DNA of 64,000 nucleotides, from the NCBI GenBank assembly GCA_051530055.1, contig CM121341.1, forward strand, positions 2,976,001 through 3,040,000. The letters are read 5' to 3'. The notes beneath the pieces are model-generated. The model saw only the letters and a program-made list of their open reading frames with translations, ran no database searches and was not told where the DNA came from. The DNA is from Neoechinorhynchus agilis. Its lineage: Eukaryota; Acanthocephala. Of this stretch, positions 51,191 to 64,000 are shown in pieces (position 1 is the stretch's first letter; every line of letters begins with the position of its first letter). Made by a program: the position numbers and the translations under genes.

Positions 51191-51216
51191 CTTTCGCCGT
51201 CCAACGGCTTCTTCAG
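51191..51216 (-). repeat. Hammerhead-like motif after the PLE ORF
   Basis: On the minus strand: CTGAAGA, one extra A, stem GCCGT/ACGGC with loop TGG, then GAAAGC. It starts about 33 bp after the stop of the PLE frame (51249) and is followed within 40 bp by AATAAAA. The five-base stem is perfect. Confidence 0.65.
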
Positions 51217-51248
51217 GGTGTAATCTACAATGCGAGTGAAGTGGAAGT

Positions 51249-53400
51249 TCACATGAGATTCATGACGGCAGACAACTCATCCTTCTGGTTAATGAGTGTC
51301 CTACCGACCGACCGATGCCCGCTAGAGTCCTCACGATCCCGGGTCTCTCGGGATATGATCAGCGCTTCCGCTATCGACAGTTCGACGGGATCCTGCGCTT
51401 TGTACATTATGCGCGTGGACAGCTGAACTGTTCCATCCGGGTGGACTCGCGAATAATGTTTCGCCCACGGTGTCGTCACATACGATTGCGCACTTGGGTT
51501 CAACGAGTTTCGTACATGCTCGGCCACTCTTTGGCGAAGTGGCCTTTCTGTTTTTCCCACGTACGTGACCAAGTGGCCACGGTCAATCCGACACCGTTCA
51601 CACCGGATCTCGTAGACCACACTGCTCTGATCGCACATCTTCCAGTCACGATCAATGGCTTGCTGACGCTCCTCGTCCATCCTCGCACCTGCTGCGTATC
51701 TGCACATTAGGCACGACCGAGGGCATTCCTGATGATCCTCATGATGCCTCGTTCTCGTCAGCATCCTCCGCAGCGTTCTACACCCTCTGTGCACAATACG
51801 CACATTCAACCCTGCTTGCCTGAGCAGTACTTTAACTCTCTTCGTGAACATTTCACTCACGTACGGAATTCGTAGGATCGGCCTATCGTCCTTTCGTTCC
51901 CTCATGGGTCCAGCGTCTCGTCTAATTCTATTTTCCACTTCTCGCTGGAATCCTTCGATCTCCTCTGTCGAATATCCGTTGTCCGCGAAGATCTTGTTTA
52001 CTGCTTCCACCGCTCCACGCTTCGCGTCCCACGACGATGAGCAGGTGGTTGCCGATTTATGCATACCAGCGTATATCGCCGCTTTCATCGCCCAAGGATG
52101 GTGAGAATCTCGGTGCATCACAATCGACTTCCTGCATGGCTTTCGATACCAATTGAAGTTGGACACATCGTCGGATTTGAAGCGGAGATTGAGGAATGGC
52201 AGGTAGTCCGAAGGTTGGTCTCTTGTAACTTGAATCCTCCTATTCGAGTCCATTGAATTTAATAGTGACTCAATGGTATCGACCTCATCATCCTCGGTGA
52301 AGGTCAGCAACACATCGTCCACATAGCGGAGGTAAACTTGACTCGACGCTAAATGTGGATAGATGTGCAGTCTTTCCAGGTCATCGAGGTAGAGGATGGC
52401 CAATACCGGAGCCAAACTATTTCCCATTGCGAGACCACGAACTTGCTTATATAGCTGGTTTCGATAACGAAAAAGGTTGCACTTCAATACCAATCGTGTC
52501 AGACCAATAACATCGTCTGGTAGTAGACCAAAGAGGTCAAGATCTTCATTCTCCTTCAACCTTTTCTCCAGCGCACGTACTGCTCCCTCGTTGTCCACAT
52601 TGGTGTACAATGCCACGAAATCAAAAGACATTACGCGACTGTTGGTCAATTCATTCTGTCGCGATCGCAACGTTGATAACAGCTCATCAGTATTACTCAC
52701 AAATGCCCGTGTCCTCCGTAGCAATGGACCGATAGCCGAAGCCAGGAAACGAGAAACACGGTACGCTGGTCCATTAACCGCAGATATGATTGGTCTGCAT
52801 TTCAGCAATGAGGCTGCTTGCGGTGTAACCGGACCAATAGGCATCTTGTGTGTCTTGACCAATCCGTACATCACCGGCGTACGTAATGGACCGTGTGTGA
52901 AACTGCTCACCCCTTTCAACTCTCTAGCCGAAATCACTTTTCGAAGAGCAGCATTCAACTCCTTGCGCTGTTGCTCACATTCGTCTTTTGTCGCCATTGT
53001 ATATGTATCAGTGTGACCCAATAACGTCCCCATCATCGCACTTTCCACGCTGCTTTCCATCGCCACGAGATCACCTGCATTATCGCTCACCGTTATCCTC
53101 ATCTCCTTCTTTTGCACTTTCTCTTTCAGAGACCTCAAGCTCTCGGTACTGCGAATACATTCCTTTCGAAATCAAAGTCGGCTCGCCCGCCCGATTTATA
53201 ACTTTCTATATGAACCAAAATATTCCCATGATAAGAGAGTTTCCCTTTTTTAAAATCTCACGCAGATTATCTGAAACAGACCCTCGCGTTTGTTTTTGTA
53301 CAAAGCTAAATCTAAGGCCTAATAATAGGCAATATTGAACGAAACACGCAATCAACAGTTGAAAGGGATACTATTAGGGGATTTTAGGAGAGATTTATTC
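51249..53400 (-). mobile_element. Penelope-like retroelement, nearly intact ORF (RT plus GIY-YIG)
   Basis: The main frame (53138-51249, 629 codons) has RT landmarks in order: SFDFVALYTNVDNEGAVRAL (motif A), RGLAMGNSLAPVLAILYLDD (motif B), VYLRYVDDVLLTF (catalytic YVDD), YLPFLNLRFK and FNWYRKPCRKSI. A Cys cluster (CPRSCLMCRY) follows, then a GIY-YIG nuclease start VVYEIRCERC, VTYVGKTERPLRQRVAEH and ending SIAEALIISRETRD. Upstream, in another frame, about 53340-53150 reads LLLGLRFSFVQKQTRGSVSD and ILVHIESYKSGGRADFDFER, the PLE N-terminus, so one frameshift near 53145 separates it. The element copies itself by target-primed reverse transcription. It looks young. Confidence 0.93.
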
Positions 53401-53809
53401 CGACCATCTCTACTGTTCAACTAAATGGGCGAACGTAATTTTAAATGTGCTTAATCTAAGAGTTGATAAATAATGTACACTGATTTTTAATTACATGCAA
53501 TCTTGTGGTAAAATCGGCATACTCGAATTTTCTATGGATTCACGACTTGTTTGTCATAAGTAATAAAGCATTGAAATAACATTTCTGGCTAAGAATGCAA
53601 AAATTGAATGGTAAACGTGATCCGAAGTTTATATAGACAAACACCCTGCAAAAACAAAAGGTAAAAACAATTTGTTTTATGACGGGCAAATCGTAAAATG
53701 AATGTTTTTAAGCATTTTTTGACAATTTTCTCCATTAATAATATCATGCCTTGATAAACTGAAATGAGTTCGTAGGTTCAAAAAATCAGGTGCAAAAATT
53801 TGAGCGTTT
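53401..53809. other. No gene seen
   Basis: AT-rich sequence upstream of tRNA-Asp. No frame or repeat of note. Confidence 0.45.
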
Positions 53810-53881
53810 CTCGGTGTCGGGGAATCGAACCCCGGTCTCCCGCGTGACAGGCGGGGATACTCACCACTATACTAACACCGA
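53810..53881 (-). tRNA. tRNA-Asp(GTC)
   Basis: On the minus strand it is a 72-nt cloverleaf. The acceptor is TCGGTGT/ACACCGA with discriminator G. The D-arm is TAGTATAGTGGTGAGTATC, the anticodon stem-loop CCCGCCTGTCACGCGGG with anticodon GTC, and the T-arm CGGGGTTCGATTCCCCG. No intron. It is near identical to other animal tRNA-Asp sequences except for the acceptor stem. Confidence 0.97.
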
Positions 53882-53944
53882 CGGTTTCATATTAATATAA
53901 ATTGTATAAGAAAATGTCAATTAATGATTTTTGAATCTTAACAA

Positions 53945-54035
53945 AGTCAATCTCGCTAGCAGTACAACGGGGCAATGCTGCCAGCGTGATGGCGACGGTC
54001 GAAGAAGGAGAGAAGCTGGAATTCGGCGGGAGGTG
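53945..54035 (+). pseudogene. LINE 3' tail fragment
   Basis: The plus strand reads SLAVQRGNAASVMATVEEGE and then EFGGRW. SLAVQRGNAAS is the C-terminal hallmark of the window's LINE family. It lies about 65 bp from tRNA-Asp. Confidence 0.7.
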
Positions 54036-55832
54036 GTGAGTGTGTTAATTGTCGAGAGATGAAGATTGATTGAATACATTTATTTGATCTTAAAAAAAGA
54101 AATATTATTGCTCAATTTTTAATCAAAATTGCAAGAAATGCATTTTAAAAATTTCAATGCGCGAATGGCTAAACAGAAGCAATTCCATGTGGATGATAAT
54201 TTTACTATTGGTGTTCATTAAGTGTGCGGTAACTTGGGTTTTAATTTGAATTTAAAATAATCAGAACTAATATTCTGCAAGCGTTTATACACTAGGAAAC
54301 CAAGAGGTTACTTCAATCATCAGCAAAGCAATATAAATACTTCAGGGTATTTTAAAAAGAAGCGAAATTGGTGTTTTTTTCAAAAATAAAGGATTCGTAA
54401 TAGCGATAGATCGTAGTTTAGCATTAAATAATAAATGAATCTTATTGAAAGAAAGTTTTAATACAATTTGGTTAACAAAAATACGATGCATATCTTTTAG
54501 CTGAGATGAACGATGAGAATCGGCGAAAAACCGCATATTTTCGGAATGTTTATTTGTGTAAAAACGACGGAAAATGCAAAGGAAATTATGTCTACCAGAT
54601 CTTGCTATATCACTTTTTTAACCATTAAATATAAAAATTAGAAAAAAAGCTTATTTTGGATTTAAAGTTCCGGAGTGAGAGATATTTCGAGAGAGGAAGC
54701 CTCGTCTCATCAGGCACCTTCGGATACTCAAGATCGCCATTCCCGAGGTTCGGAAAGGTTTCAACAACAACTTTCTTCATGCTCTTCCCTCCTCGGGGTC
54801 GCACAAAAACTTACACTCAAATGTCGGTCCTCAGCCACACAATCTCTTGGTCCCTTCGATTTCCTCAACTTTTCGAATAAATCGATTCGGCTCTTTACCT
54901 TTCACCATATTTGATCTTCCGTTTCGCAATAACTTTTTCCACCTTCGTTGAGCCCCGGACCGCATTATTTGGGATACTTCGCGGAAAGGTTTCCTCTTTC
55001 GAAATATATTCTATCCGGGATTTCACGAAAGCTTCGATTGTAGCACCCTGAAGGATTTTCTCTTGATTTAGTTAAAAATTCGCATTATTTCAAGGGCATC
55101 AGACAAACGTTCATCAATGCGAGGTTTTCAGCTATGAATAGGCGATCGACTAGTTCGTCTGGCTGACAGGCGAATGCGTATAAGAAAAATAAGACGTATT
55201 ATCGGCATTCCTTGGTCTAATGCGTATATTTAATGGGTACTCGAGTGTCTCGTAAATGTTTTAATGTGCCTCAGGATCTTATGAGATGATTTATTGCCTA
55301 AGGAACAGCACTCGCGTTCGTTTTGAGTTACGCGTGAGTACTAAGAGCTGTAAAGAAGTAGTTCATTTATGTATTTTGTTTGATGATAAGAACCATAGAG
55401 ATTTATTAATTCTCGTTTTAAATTCCGTCGGACTTGTTCAGGTGCTCATTCAATCACATTGATGAAACCCTTTTCAAGTCTTAACTTTGATGACGTCATT
55501 AACGCGTTTGATTCTATTCCGTAAAACTATACTCACCACCACAACTTTTGACACAGAAAACTCACTGATTTCCTAGACTTTGAACGCGATCGATTTTTTT
55601 GTTTGAAATAAATGTTCATTGTAGAGCGACGGAGACGGAAGAAAGACTTGACCACCGGCTTTGGTTATTGATGGCACCATTAGGATCATCGTATGTGTGT
55701 TTCTCTTTAAAGTCTTTCTCATGGGTTGGTTTGTTTTATCCACAAGGGAGCCGTCGTCACTTTTCACATCGCTAACCCTTTCTACAGCAGCATATCACAG
55801 ACGGTTCTTTGTCGACGAGATCTGACAGTGTC
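54036..55832. other. No gene supported
   Basis: AT-rich, with some GC-richer islands near 54660-54900 and 55000. A degraded hammerhead-like motif is possible at 55423-55442 (minus: CCTGAACAAGTCCGACGGAA). The last few hundred bases are probably the Dishevelled promoter and 5' UTR. Confidence 0.4.
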
Positions 55833-58800
55833 ATGGATAACTCTTCGTTATGCGAGCAGCAATACCATCGAATGGTCTACTACATTGACGATCAGCCTAC
55901 TCCTTATCTTACGAAACTTTATGTAAATCAACAGTCAATCACGCTTGGAATGGTCAAACAGAGTTTGGGAAAGAATTCATTCGCTTCGAACCGATATTTC
56001 TTTAAGTCAATAGATCCTGATATTGGTGAAGTTAAAGAAGAAATCTCGGATGACCTCGACGAGGTGCCGTTAGTTGATGGAAAAATCGTTTGTTGGATTA
56101 AAAACGACTCAAGTGCTTCGGAAACACAGCAACGACGGCGGGAGGACTCGGTGTCCATAACACCATCATCGAGAACCAATGCAAATACAATGCGAAGACG
56201 AATGAGGAGAAATGAGACTGTCTTGGTGAGAGGTCCTTTTTTCTATCAAACTTTACCCCTCCCCCCCCGCTTTTAAGTGTAATGAACAAAAAAGCAATTT
56301 TTTTTATTAAGAAACGAAAATTTAACCAATCTAAAGACATCCCTCGGATTTTTTTCCTTCTTGGCATGAAGCCACAAATAGATTTAAATTATGTTCTTGT
56401 TGTGCGGATTAAAACCCGAGAAATATTCTCTTATTACTTAATATTTCGTGGACAAAATCCACCTCTTCAGACATTGTTTGCAAGTCTTTAAGGCGAACTA
56501 ACATATTTAAAGACTTGCAAACAATGTCTGAAGAGGTGGATTTTGTCCACGAAATATTAAGTAATAAGAGAATATTTCTCGGGGTTTGATCCGCACAACA
56601 AGAATATCTTTCCATCTGAATGTGATCCTGCATGAAATTTAAATTATACTCGATCGTTTTAGTGTTCATTGAATCCATGTTTTCTTATTCGCTCATCAGT
56701 TCCGAACTGAGATTAGCCAGCTAAAATCGCATACACTCATGGGCCTTTAGAGTTTTTCGTTCTTTGGGAGCCTCTTGGCTAACACTTCGAAGGCGCTCAG
56801 CCGCACTCGAAGGGACAGGGTCAACCTTGTTCTTTGGCCGATGGGCGATCTCAAACCTGATTCCTACCCTTCCGACAAGAAACCCAGCGACCAGCGGATA
56901 AGTAACCAAAATTAGTGTACGAAACAAAACGTTTCAGGAGTAATTTAGGATATAAAATTACATGCTCATGTTTGCATAATTGATTTTTTCATTCACAGCA
57001 CCATGTACACACGATTATTAAGGCCCTTGAAAGATATTTTAAAGTTATATTTAAAAACAAACTCGGAGTCATTTTACGATCCGTATGATCATAATTGCCC
57101 TATCGTTTAGAATAGAATGTTTGGTTGGAAAAAATAGGTTGTTTTTAGACTTTACAGATCTCGATTCGTCCCATTTCTCTTCGTTAGTAAAGAAATTGAC
57201 AGTATATCAGAGACTTCATACACCGACTACGAATCTAGTGCGTCTCGGACGTTGTCGGACAGTACAACGACGACGACGACTAATCAGCCATCCCAACGAC
57301 ATCGTCCAGTTCACCGACGGACGCTAAGTCAGAACCGAGCACGTCGTCGTCCACACCGACGTAGGCACGCTAGGATTCCCTCATGCCAGCCGCCAAGAAT
57401 GCGTCCGAGTTTTGAAAAAGCAATGAGCATTCTAAGTTCGTCCACGTGCTCGGACGCTTCTTCTACTCTTTCCCTGAGCATAGTGACGGTTACTCTTGAT
57501 CTGGCACGTTCTCGCTTCTTGGGAATCAGTGTTGTCAGTGATAACGAACGAATGTTTAGAGCTGGTGGAACTGACTTTCATGGTGGTCGTATGACCGAAG
57601 GCGGTGTCTATATTGGATCAGTGATAAAAGGCGGCTTAGTTGAACAAGACGGTCGTATAGAAATTGGAGATATGATCTTACAAGTAAATGAACATAGTCT
57701 TGAAGACATCACAAATAATGAAGCCATCAGGATAATCAGACGAGTTGTTGAAACCCAGAGATACATTAAACTGGTTGTTGCTAAAAGGTGGGACGCAATT
57801 CCAAGGGAACGAATACGATATGATGACATTCAAGGATTCACACGGCGTCCAGTTCAACCCATCGATCCAGGTTTATGGGCTGCTCGACAAGCAAAACTTT
57901 CACATCAAAGAAAAATTCAGGATGTTGATGATTCCAGGAGTTCGGTGGTCAGTGATACTTCTACTTTTGATATCAGTACAGTTGTTCACGATGACGATCA
58001 AGATAATGATGCCACGCTTACCGAAGATTACAGCAATGGCGACCAATCGCATTTTGGTCCATTCTTCTCTGGATCTTCACAGTCTGATCTTAATGAACAA
58101 TCATCCTGTTCAATACTAAACTTAACAGCGTCGTCGGATATGGAGTCAGTGTGCAGAGCCATGCTGGCCATCGATTCCGGTCTTGATATACGAGACAGAA
58201 TGTGGCTAAAAGTAAGGATTCCAAATGGCTTTTTGGGTTCTGATCTTGTCGACTGGCTACATCGTAATGTACGCCTCCGGTTCTCGACTTTCATCATTAG
58301 CCTATAAATTAGGAATCATACCGTTCATTTATAGGTGTATTTTTGAATTCACCACTTTTGGTGTGTTTTAGGAGTTTAAATCAAAGGATTTTGGTACCAG
58401 AAGTCATGAAAGTAGGTCTTGGAATCGAACTAAAGTCGCGACTTTTGTTTTCATCGAGAAATATTTTTTGCTCAATCGCAGTTCAATTGACGTTCCATTA
58501 CTTTCTTTGGAGCTTAAATTTTCTTAATAACATTAATCCCGCGTTTTATTGCAATTCTAAAAGTTTCCATCACACGGCATTTCAGTTCTAAATCTTCATG
58601 TTTCTACTTAATGTTTACATCTCGCTTAGTGTTAGCTTCCCAAAACTTATAAAGAATAAGAACTTCAAAGGAGATTAGCAATTTTAACGGCAATATCTAC
58701 CTGAAAATACTACTACCCTGAACACCCGCCGGTGGGTATCAAAATTCCAGAACCGTTGTGACATAAGCGGATTTGCCGACAAACGAGACGCTAGGAAGTA

Positions 58801-59377
58801 TGCGCGAGCCCTCCTGAGAGCCGGTTACATTCGCAACACAGTCGATAAACTCTCATTTAGTGAGCAATGCTATTATGTGTTCTCTCCTCATATTATAGTT
58901 CAAGCATCTAATTTACCTGATCTTAAATCTCTGACAAGCTTCTCAAGCGTTGGACGCTTCTCGATTGCAAATAAGCAGTGTATGCCTTGTTTACCTGCCC
59001 CAGGCGATCAACAAGAACGAACGCTTATAATGAATTCGACCATGAAAACCCACGAATCGGGTTTTGATCAATACAGGACAGGCAGTATTATAAGTCGGTC
59101 AAATTTATGCGAGATATTCGCTGATCATCGAAGGATCAGCCAAGACTCCACGTCACCGAATTCAACGATAACGACCAGTACAGCAGCCAAACAACCATTG
59201 AAGGACAAGGATCATACCGGTTTTTTGACGATCAATCGTCGTCAGGCCGAAAAAGAGTTTTACGCGGATCAGTTGAAGAAACAACGGGCGGACAGACAAG
59301 ATTTCTCCCGTCTAGATCACAAGATGTCGAAATGTACAATCGATAATAGCGAGCGATCAAATGATGTGTTTATGTGA
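55833..59377 (+). CDS. DVL: Dishevelled (DIX, PDZ, DEP), Wnt signal transducer
   Basis: Dishevelled relays Wnt signals from Frizzled to the beta-catenin and planar polarity branches. Exon 55833-56225 encodes the DIX domain ([29 protein letters not shown]), which polymerises. Exon about 57188-58268 holds a Ser/Thr and basic stretch, then the PDZ domain ([40 protein letters not shown]) with an insert of about 15 residues, then [13 protein letters not shown] and the DEP start ([20 protein letters not shown]). Exon 58751-59377 completes DEP ([29 protein letters not shown]) with a short tail. The intron 58269-58750 joins in phase. The DIX donor is in phase 0, but the next acceptor I see needs phase 2, so a small middle exon or another donor is missing from my model. 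The start is the second ATG of the frame. Confidence 0.95.
56392..56612. repeat. Perfect long hairpin in the first Dishevelled intron
   Basis: Arms of about 100 bp (from ttcttgttgtgcggat to gtttgcaagtcttta, and its inverted copy from taaagacttgcaaacaatgt on) are separated by about 15 nt (ggcgaactaacatat). One or two differences lie at the outer ends. It lies between the DIX and PDZ exons. Confidence 0.93.
56724..56927 (-). CDS. Possible nested small membrane protein, 67 aa
   Basis: In the long Dishevelled intron, on the opposite strand, a frame begins [20 protein letters not shown] (one membrane helix). A basic, polar tail follows ([20 protein letters not shown]). It is more GC-rich than the intron around it and has a mitochondrial small-subunit look. 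No homologue known to me. It could be a nested gene or an old insertion. Confidence 0.35.
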
Positions 59378-60059
59378 TTCAGCAAATGAGAGAAAGAGCA
59401 AGAAATGTATGTGTAATCCATTCTAGTTTATCCTGTTAAATATTATATACAACGAACCATGTAATCAGATAAATAATTTCTGGTCAACTAAAATATTAAG
59501 TTCAGCGTTTTTTTTGTAATTTTTCTGAACAAACACGACGAAAGTAGATGCGCTTTTTGAAAACATTGAATAATACGAATCATTTTCCCGAGGAACGTAC
59601 AGCAGAGACTTAAGATACTCTCGTAAAATATTGGGTTTATAACTGTTGTTTGGAAACCACTTCGATTAATAGAACGAAATCGAATAGCTGCCATGAAATA
59701 TGAAATCCAAAGACGTAAACGTTCTTTAAAATGTAACTCCTATAAATTATTCCATGCTAGCCTAATAAAAACCCGGTATAAACGCAAATAATAAAAAAAT
59801 AGTCAATTTTTCGCACTCAATGTATACTTAAAATATTATAGATTTAAATTTCAATAACGGATGGAGCTGTCCACTGAAAAAACGAATCGACCTTTCAATT
59901 AATTTTGAAACGCTGAAGTGACAAACTTGCGAAACAATAGTGCTAAAACCGAACAAGGAGAGAAATCGGAGACAATCGTAGCAAACAATAATCTCAATAA
60001 TTGATTTCAAGTAATTTGCAAACAATTAACTTACAAGCAAAACCTTACAAGTAATCGGC
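59378..60059. other. Intergenic, no gene seen
   Basis: AT-rich sequence between Dishevelled and a LINE copy. No frame or repeat of note. Confidence 0.5.
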
Positions 60060-62190
60060 ATGTCAACGATTCCACCGCCGTCCTCTCGCTCCACTCGGGA
60101 CTTAACCATCCCAGCAAACCACGATTCGCCGCATGTCTCACCGCCCACGCCGGACGCTGCTGACGACGGCCCCCTCAACGCGCCACCTGCTGATCACGCG
60201 GATCACGAGTGGACCGACGCTGCAAATTCACAAAATCAACTTTCGTCCGAACAACCTGCTGAGAACAAGCTGCAAACGGAAATTTCAAGTACTCTGGGAG
60301 ATGAGGCCAATGCTGCCCGATATCCGAGGGTCTCAACACATAATTGCCCGGCCTGTGACAAGCAGATCAAAATTACGAAATCGGGAGAATTTTGGACTCA
60401 CGGCCTAAGGGATTCCCGGTGTGTTTGTTCCGGCCTTCTGCTAGCAAACCCTGCTTCTCAGCTCAATGAACCTCTTCAGAGCATCCAAAACATCGTCCAT
60501 TGCACCCCTTCGTTGCTGGAGATCATGCACTGCCAGAAACATCCTGAAGCGGATCCTGAAAGGCGTTCGATTTTAAGTAGCGAAGAGGTATTCAGCTGAG
60601 CGACTGTCTCGAGACGAATACCGAAATATCTACGCCTTTTCGCATTCCCGAGAGTGGTACTTTGTGCTGGAGTACCATCCAACGAGTCCCTTGCTACCCT
60701 CATCAAAAACCGGGTGTCCTCCTTCGACAATTCGTTTGGAGAGGTCCTACGCAAAGCTCGCGTTTTTAGGGGAGATTTCTGAAAGCCACCGAATCCGAGC
60801 CGAGTTTCAACCCGTTCAATGACCCAGAAACTGTCTTCTAAACTCGCCGATGGTGAGGCGCAGTTCGCATTCTATCATCCACCAACGGATTCGCAAGGGA
60901 TGATACGAAAACTCTCCAACTTCGCAAAAAGAAACATCCTCGACCCACTGTACATCTAGAATATTCGGAGATGATCCCCTCGTGCACTCCGTTAGAATTT
61001 TCGGTTGATGTTGTTAAGAAAGCCGTTTCTTCGTTCGCAAATGGGTCAGCCGATGGGCTCGACGGGCTTCGGCTCAGTACCTAAAGGACATGATGTCCTT
61101 CTCCGTAGGTTATCTATCCCAGTTTTTCAAGCACAAGGTTCAGCTTGGCAAGCTAGATAACAGATTGAAGGACTGTCTTGAGCAAGTTTTAAAGTCCACC
61201 TGTAAGAAGAGGCATGGCGACAAGCATCCTTGCCTGTATCTTCTGTCGGGTTGGGCATCCGAAAAACTGCAGACATATCCCTGCCCGCATCTTTTGGACT
61301 CACATGAGGGAAGCAGAAGCGCAGTTCAGCGCATTTTGAAATCTACTTATCATCTTGATAGGCATTTTGAAGAGGGAATGAGTGGTGTACACTGACCAAC
61401 TCCGATCAAGTACCTGTGAATGGCCAAAAACAATCTGCGTGAGCCTCTCGTCGCAAGAGTTCAAAACTCGCCCCTATCAGACTCAAGAAGTTATCCGTGC
61501 CAGGTTGTTGGCAGTCTCCACTAGAGAATCAGGTGCTTGGTTGAACGCGGTCCCGCTGGCATCCGTGGGTACTCTCCTCTCCGACGAGGCAGTACGGGTC
61601 GAAGTTTCAATGAGACTGGGACTACCGATGCGCCATTCCCCACCGTTGCCGCTGCCGTGCAAATGTGGATTCGCCGAGACGTCATGGTCTCATCTGTAGA
61701 AAATCAGCCGGTAGATTCGCAAGACAATCTGAAATCAGCATGGTGCTGAGCCGGGCACTTGTTACGCGGTAAATACCCCCAATATTTTGGAACCTGCCAA
61801 CCTCTGTAGGGACGACGGGCGTAGACCTGATGGGGTGACCGCATTTCCGTGTCGGGAGGGTAAAAGCCTCCTCTGGGACGCCACTTGTGTCGATACACTC
61901 GCAGCCAGAAATCTCAAGTTCTCGGTGGTTCAAGCTGGAGGTGCGGCGAACGCTGCGGAAGGATGGAAAACGGCGAAATACCTCGATTTAGCCCGGGCCA
62001 TGTGTTTGTGCCTTTTGGGGTTGAGACCTACGGGTCTCTTGGTAGCGAGGCTCTTCAACTTCTGAAGGATCTGAAGCGACGCCTTCAGGTTACAACCCGT
62101 GATACAAGGTCAATACCTGGTTCAAAATATCAGCATCGCCGTGTTGAGAGACAACACTGCAAGCATTCGAGCGACAATTGAGGACGAGGA
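60060..62190 (+). pseudogene. LINE copy with the RT core deleted
   Basis: The N-terminal frame (60060-60599) is intact: STIPPPSSRSTRDLTIPANH, with the finger NCPACDKQIK and later THGLRDSRCVCSG. Broken frames follow (SLATLIKNRVSSFDNSF, SSKLADGEAQFAFYHPPTDS). At about 61090 KDMMSFSVG is joined directly to a late segment (VQLGKLDNRLKDCLEQVLKS), so the whole RT catalytic region is missing. The C-terminal part (61382-62181) then runs on: [55 protein letters not shown] and the tail near 62150. RPDG..WDATC resembles a PD-(D/E)xK restriction-like nuclease, as in R2-type LINEs (inference). The finger-to-nuclease order is complete except for the RT. Confidence 0.85.
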
Positions 62191-62627
62191 CGGCGAATAA
62201 TTATGTTTATCTACAAAACACGCCATTTTTTAGAGAAAAAAATAATGGCAAACATCAAACTACCATTCAATTCTCAAAAGAAAAACAGGATTTCCCAATC
62301 ACGACGGATCCTGCTGACTTAATTTTTTCGGTACAGAAGAGATATCTTTAAAAAATACAGAATTTTTTGTCGCAGTTTCAATGTAACTGCCATTCCTTTC
62401 TGGTCCACTTAAGATTCTGGGCAATGAAACTTGTTTTTATGCAAAAATGTCCTTACACCTCACTTACAACCAAAACTTGCCCAGGTGAAAAAATCAACTT
62501 GTATTTTCAAACTAACCCAAGACAGTTATAAAACTTATTTTTGTTGGAGCTAGCGAAAAACGGAGTTGTGTAAGTTATAAAACAAACTTTCGACGTGAAA
62601 ATAATCAAAACACAAATTTATCTCACA
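62191..62627. other. Intergenic, promoter side of the mucin-like gene
   Basis: AT-rich. No open frame or obvious element. Confidence 0.45.

Positions 62628-64000
<1,373 letters not shown>

Noticed and set aside
52477..53016. 179-codon plus-strand frame opposite the PLE
   Set aside because: Antisense shadow of the PLE ORF. The minus strand has all RT landmarks.

Overview
The window is AT-rich eukaryotic DNA from an invertebrate animal. The host genes are animal-type: Dishevelled with DIX, PDZ and DEP domains, TFIIB, a DNAJC21-type J protein, a PCH2/TRIP13 AAA+ ATPase, a shugoshin-like protein, a mitochondrial release-factor-like GGQ protein, a PMP3-type proteolipid and small EF-hand proteins. 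The introns I could place by reading frame are mostly very short (about 45-65 nt) with GT..AG ends. Two tRNA genes, Arg(ACG) and Asp(GTC), are clear. I cannot fix the phylum. A nematode or another compact invertebrate is plausible.

Layout. 1-8 kb is a graveyard of a non-LTR element, a Penelope-like element (PLE), an SLC17 transporter relic and a decayed GC-rich coding stretch, with one intact unidentified ORF (1697-2956) among them. 8.7-13 kb holds TFIIB and a shugoshin-like gene, both on the minus strand, followed by a 242-bp satellite. 15-17.5 kb is PLE and LINE debris. 17.8-27 kb holds the GGQ protein, DNAJC21 with a fold-back element in its last intron, three two-EF-hand genes and a satellite of hairpin units. 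27.3-35.6 kb has tRNA-Arg, an unidentified 244-aa ORF, a RING protein whose start region has been amplified into a 117-bp minisatellite about 3.1 kb long, and a 194-bp satellite. 36-42.5 kb has the PMP3 protein, a mucin-like membrane protein and an 867-aa protein with a row of GATA-like CX2CX16CX2C fingers. 43-54 kb holds three PLE copies, LINE pieces, PCH2/TRIP13 and tRNA-Asp. 55.8-59.4 kb is Dishevelled. 60-62.2 kb is a LINE copy that has lost its RT core. 62.6 kb to the end is the 5' part of a mucin-like membrane gene with a 27-nt exon, a very long poly-C/CT tract and 81-bp coding repeats.

Mobile DNA dominates. One LINE family has an N-terminal Cys/His finger, an RT and a C-terminal RPDG..WDxTCxDT region, an R2-like layout. 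At least three PLE families encode an RT with YVDD or a related box and a GIY-YIG type C-terminus. Each PLE family carries, just after its ORF, a CTGANGA - stem - GAAA motif like a hammerhead ribozyme core. The same motif occurs as solo or head-to-head copies across the window.
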